A DNA stretch of 64,000 nucleotides from JBFXCS01 sp050181915 (lineage in GTDB: Bacteria; Actinomycetota; Thermoleophilia; Miltoncostaeales; Miltoncostaeaceae). The translations under genes were made by a program, and so were the position numbers. The DNA is taken from positions 372,001-436,000 of the forward strand of contig JBFXCS010000002.1 of NCBI GenBank assembly GCA_050181915.1, in the 5' to 3' direction. Below, piece by piece: positions 60,873 to 64,000 of this stretch; within the stretch, counting starts at the first letter, position 1; every line of letters begins with the position of its first letter. A model generated the notes under the pieces. The model did no database searches and was not told the origin of the DNA. It saw only the letters and a program-made list of their open reading frames with translations.

Positions 60873-63271
60873 GCCGCGGGCCACGCCCAGTCGCGGATCT
60901 CGGCCATGTCCTCGCCGGTCTCGCGGGTGTGGGCGCGGGCGGCGAGGCGGGCGTCCTGCATCTCCTGGCGCAGGCCGGCGGCGCGCGGGCCGAGGCCGGG
61001 CACCCGGTCGATGACGTCCATCACCAGGTGGAAGCGGTCCATGTCGTTGAGCATCACCATGTCGAAGGGCGTGGTGGTGGTGCCCTCCTCGATGTAGCCG
61101 CGTACGTGCAGGTTGGCGTGGTTGGCGCGGCGGTAGGTGAGGCGGTGGATCAGCCACGGGTAGCCGTGGTAGGCGAAGATCACCGGCCGGTCGGTGGTGA
61201 AGATCGCGTCGAACTGGTCGTCGGGCAGGCCGTGCGGGTGCTGGGTCTCGTCCTGCAGGCGCATCAGGTCGACGACGTTCACGACGCGCACGCGCAACTC
61301 CGGCAGGTGCTCGCGCAGCAGGGCCGCCGCGGCGACGGTCTCGAGGGTGGGGATGTCGCCCGCGCACCCGAGCACGACGTCGGGCGCTTCGTCACCGGCC
61401 GTGCCGGCCCACTCCCAGATGCCGACGCCGCGGGTGCAGTGGGCCACGGCCTCGTCCATGGCGAGGTAGTTCAGCGCCGGCTGCTTGCCCGCCACGATCA
61501 CGTTCACGTAGTCGCGGCTGCGCAGGCAGTGGTCGGCCACCGACAGCAGGCAGTTCGCGTCGGGCGGCAGGTAGACGCGCACGATCTCCGCCTTCTTGTT
61601 GACCACGTGGTCGATGAAGCCCGGGTCCTGGTGCGAGAAGCCGTTGTGGTCCTGGCGCCAGACGTGCGAGGTGAGCAGGTAGTTGAGCGACGCGATCGGG
61701 CGGCGCCAGGGGATGTGGCCGGTCACCTTCAGCCACTTGGCGTGCTGGTTGAACATCGAGTCGACGATGTGGATGAAGGCCTCGTAGCAGCTGAAGAAGC
61801 CGTGGCGGCCCGTGAGCAGGTAGCCCTCGAGCCAGCCCTGGCACAGGTGCTCCGACAGCACCTCCATCACCCGGCCGTCGGGCGACACGTGATCGTCGTC
61901 CGGCTCGACCGCCGCGACGGAGCAGCGGTCGGTGACTTCGAACACGGCCTGGAGGCGGTTGGAGGCGGTCTCGTCCGGGCCGAACACGCGGAAGTTCGCC
62001 GGATCGGCGTTGCGGGCGAGCACGTCGCGCAGGAAGGCGCCGAGCACCCGGGTCGCCTCGCTCGTCCCGGTCGCCGGCGCGTCCACCGGGACGCCGTAGT
62101 CGCGGAAGTCCGGCATGTGCAGCTCGCGCAGCAGCAGCCCGCCGTTGGCGTGGGGGTTCGCCCCCATCCGCCGGTCGCCCTCGGGCGCCAGCGCGGCCAG
62201 CTCCGGGACGAGGGCGCCGGCGGCGTCGAACAGCTCCTGCGGCCGGTAGGAGCGCATCCACCGCTCGAGCTGGGCCAGGTGGTCGGGATTGGTGCGCGTG
62301 CCGGAGAGGGGCACCTGGTGCGAGCGGAACGACCCCTCGGTGCGCTTGCCGTCCACCTCCTTGGGGCCGGTCCACCCCTTCGGGCTCACCAGCACGATGG
62401 CCGGCCAGCGCGGCAGCGTGCGGTCGCCGCCGACGCGGGCCGCGCGCTGGATGTCGCGGATCCGGTCGAAGGCGCGATCGAGGGCGGCGGCCATCAGCTG
62501 GTGCATCGCCTCCGGCTCGTCGCCCTCCACGAAGATGGGGGCGTGGCCGTAGCCCTCGAGCAGGGCGCGCAGCTCGTCGCGGGGGATGCGGGCCAGCACC
62601 GTGGGGTTGGCGATCTTGTAGCCGTTGAGGTGAAGGATGGGCAGCACGGCCCCGTCGCGCACCGGGTCGAGGAACTTGTTGGAGTGCCAGCTCGCCGCCA
62701 GGGGGCCGGTCTCGGCCTCCCCGTCGCCCACGACCGCGCACACGACCAGGTCGGGGTTGTCGAACGCCGCGCCGTAGGCGTGCACGAGCGCGTAGCCCAG
62801 CTCCCCGCCCTCGTGGATCGACCCGGGCGTCTCGGGGGCGACGTGGCTGGGGATGCCTCCCGGGAACGAGAAGCGGCGGAACAGGTGGCGCAGGCCGTCG
62901 GCGTCGTGGCCGATCGAGGGGTAGTGGTCGGTGTACGACCCCTCCAGGTAGGTCGCCGCCACCAGGCCCGGGCCGCCGTGGCCGGGGCCGGCGATGTAGA
63001 TCGCGTCGATGTCCCGCTGCCGGATGATCCGGTTCATGTGGGCGTAGATGAAGGTGAGGCCGGGCGTGGTGCCCCAGTGCCCCAGCAGGCGCGGCTTCAC
63101 GTGCTCCGGCCGCAGCGGCTCGCGCAGCAGCGGGTTGTCGAGCAGGTAGATCTGCCCCACGGAGAGGTAGTTCGCCGCGCGCCACCAGGCGTCGATCAGG
63201 CGCAGCTCCTCGGGCGCGAGCGGGCCGGGGGAGCCCGTCGGGCCCGTCGCGTCGGTCACGCTCGTCGTCAC
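60869..63271 (-). CDS. xfp: Xylulose-5-phosphate/fructose-6-phosphate phosphoketolase
   Basis: An 800-aa thiamine-diphosphate enzyme of full family length. Family signatures are YLSVGQIYLLDNPLL, LGHWGTTPGL, EGSYTDHYPSIG, FSFPGGIPSHVAPETPGSIH, GELGYALVHAYGAAFDNPDL and the ThDP site VVGDGEAETGPLAASWHSNK. It splits xylulose-5-P or fructose-6-P with phosphate into acetyl phosphate and a sugar phosphate; acetate kinase downstream harvests ATP. GTG start with GGAGGG upstream. In an aerobic actinobacterium it is probably a carbon-saving or overflow route (inference). Confidence 0.96.
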   Translation of the reverse strand: MTTSVTDATGPTGSPGPLAPEELRLIDAWWRAANYLSVGQIYLLDNPLLREPLRPEHVKPRLLGHWGTTPGLTFIYAHMNRIIRQRDIDAIYIAGPGHGGPGLVAATYLEGSYTDHYPSIGHDADGLRHLFRRFSFPGGIPSHVAPETPGSIHEGGELGYALVHAYGAAFDNPDLVVCAVVGDGEAETGPLAASWHSNKFLDPVRDGAVLPILHLNGYKIANPTVLARIPRDELRALLEGYGHAPIFVEGDEPEAMHQLMAAALDRAFDRIRDIQRAARVGGDRTLPRWPAIVLVSPKGWTGPKEVDGKRTEGSFRSHQVPLSGTRTNPDHLAQLERWMRSYRPQELFDAAGALVPELAALAPEGDRRMGANPHANGGLLLRELHMPDFRDYGVPVDAPATGTSEATRVLGAFLRDVLARNADPANFRVFGPDETASNRLQAVFEVTDRCSVAAVEPDDDHVSPDGRVMEVLSEHLCQGWLEGYLLTGRHGFFSCYEAFIHIVDSMFNQHAKWLKVTGHIPWRRPIASLNYLLTSHVWRQDHNGFSHQDPGFIDHVVNKKAEIVRVYLPPDANCLLSVADHCLRSRDYVNVIVAGKQPALNYLAMDEAVAHCTRGVGIWEWAGTAGDEAPDVVLGCAGDIPTLETVAAAALLREHLPELRVRVVNVVDLMRLQDETQHPHGLPDDQFDAIFTTDRPVIFAYHGYPWLIHRLTYRRANHANLHVRGYIEEGTTTTPFDMVMLNDMDRFHLVMDVIDRVPGLGPRAAGLRQEMQDARLAARAHTRETGEDMAEIRDWAWPAA

Positions 63272-63495
63272 GAATCCCTCCGTTCGGTCGCGGTGGTCGC
63301 GCCGGGGCGGACGCGCGTGCCCACGTTAGCCCCCGCGCGCATGGCCGCGTGTGTCAGGACGGCCATCACCGTGTCGTGCCCGGGGCCGAGGCGTCGTGAA
63401 CCCGTCGGGCCTCGCCCGGCTCCGAATGGGGCGAGGACCCGATGGTGCCCGCCGCGGGCGCGGGTCATGGTGTCCTCAGATCACCGGAGAGGCCG

Positions 63496-63972
63496 ATGAC
63501 CCATCTCACAGCCAGGGGCGCCGTCGTCTGCGGCGTCGATGCGTCGGGGGCCGCGCGCGCCGCGATCCGCGTCGCCGGCCGCCTGGCCGAGAGCCTCGAC
63601 CTGCGCCTCGTCCTGGTGCACGCCGGGCGCGAGCTGGCGCTCCGCCACCCGCCGCCCATCGGCGTCGAGTACCCGGAGGAGGACCTGCGCGCCGTCCGCG
63701 ACGACGCCGCCGCGGCCGGCCGCGCGCTGCTCGACGACCAGGCCCGCGCGAGCGGCGTCCGCGACTACGAGGCGCTGGTGGAGCTGGGGCCGCCCTCGCA
63801 GATCGTGCTCGACGCCGCGCGGGACGCCCAGGCCGAGATGATCGTGGTCGGCACTCGCCGCCTCGGGGTCATCGCCAGCGCCCTGGTGGGCAGCGTCTCG
63901 GGCGACGTCCTCTCCCACGCCGACTGCCCGGTCGTGGTCGTCCCGGGGGACTGCGCCGACCACGTATCGTGA
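63496..63972 (+). CDS. Universal stress protein (UspA family)
   Basis: A 158-aa single Usp domain: VVCGVDASGAARAAIRVAGR at the N-terminus and the ATP-binding segment VVGTRRLGVIASALVGSVSG followed by HADCPVVVVP. The glycine pattern G-2x-G-9x-G(S/T) is altered (GTRRLG), so nucleotide binding is likely but not certain. ATG with GGAGAGG upstream. It is divergent from the phosphoketolase operon; UspA and Xfp are often co-regulated under low oxygen in actinobacteria, which is only suggestive here. Confidence 0.9.
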   Translation: MTHLTARGAVVCGVDASGAARAAIRVAGRLAESLDLRLVLVHAGRELALRHPPPIGVEYPEEDLRAVRDDAAAAGRALLDDQARASGVRDYEALVELGPPSQIVLDAARDAQAEMIVVGTRRLGVIASALVGSVSGDVLSHADCPVVVVPGDCADHVS

Positions 63973-63982
63973 CCGTCACCCG

Positions 63983-64000
63983 GGAGGGGTGGCAGAGCGG
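63983..64000 (+). tRNA. 5' end of a tRNA gene, probably tRNA-Ser, cut by the window edge
   Basis: The last 18 bases read GGAGGGGTGGCAGAGCGG, matching an acceptor strand GGAGGGG, the invariant T8-G9 and a D-arm start GCAGAGCGG of the class II tRNA type (serine in particular). The anticodon lies outside the window, so identity is tentative. Confidence 0.7.

Overview
The window is very GC-rich (low-to-mid 70s % by eye), densely packed actinobacterial DNA with many ATGA, GTGA and TGATG start/stop overlaps and frequent GTG starts. Lineage hints point to a Thermoleophilia-like actinobacterium (Solirubrobacterales or relatives): the arginine-rich VGRRVGRACR-type tail of the subtilase, the short collagen-like exported protein, and a single-chain acyl-CoA carboxylase. 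This placement is inference. The window looks chromosomal. No prophage, intact IS or CRISPR array was seen.

Layout. 1-2212: AzlCD-type exporter opposite an XRE-cupin regulator and a PhzF-like isomerase. 2419-6415: lower-GC accessory block with an ECF sigma factor and its membrane partner, a divergent lipoprotein that is a paralogue of the partner's outer domain, three small exported proteins of unknown family, and a decayed IS256 transposase. 6557-14156: an 1834-aa single-chain biotin-dependent acyl-CoA carboxylase opposite a KAS III enzyme with an unrecognised 270-residue N-terminal half. 14183-14770: a MazEF-type toxin-antitoxin pair with a palindromic operator. 14780-23275: polyhydroxyalkanoate (PHA) locus with an XRE regulator, phasin, class I PhaC, 3-hydroxyacyl-CoA dehydrogenase, MaoC hydratase, class III PhaC plus PhaE, PhaQ-like PadR repressor, crotonase and thiolase. 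Together these could route beta-oxidation or acetyl-CoA intermediates into polymer.

23293-30243: small membrane proteins (one frameshifted), a lipoprotein, a MocR regulator with a 22-bp palindrome, an M28 peptidase or glutaminyl cyclase, an SF2 helicase, a collapsed toxin-antitoxin remnant and a LysR regulator. 30347-34421: catabolic operon of acyl-CoA ligase, aldehyde dehydrogenase and a carboxymuconolactone-decarboxylase/hydrolase fusion whose hydrolase half lacks the usual serine. 34501-37004: oxidoreductase, then a low-GC orphan gene beside tRNA-Arg. 37051-40405: lipid kinase, animal-type haem peroxidase, methyltransferase. 40413-48481: seven-gene operon joining a sugar-type ABC importer to a flavin monooxygenase and two SfnB/DszC-like flavoenzymes, best read as uptake plus oxidative cleavage of an organosulfur or related compound; an aldo/keto reductase is divergent.

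49658-53975: two-component system, subtilisin-like protease and collagen-like protein. 53989-57734: flavin monooxygenase with OsmC-like protein, and a PQQ-type sugar dehydrogenase. 57855-59413: ArsR, AHSA1 and DHFR-like operon with an apparently leaderless start. 59485-64000: tRNA-Ser, acetate kinase and phosphoketolase operon, a universal stress protein, and the first 18 bases of another tRNA at the edge.
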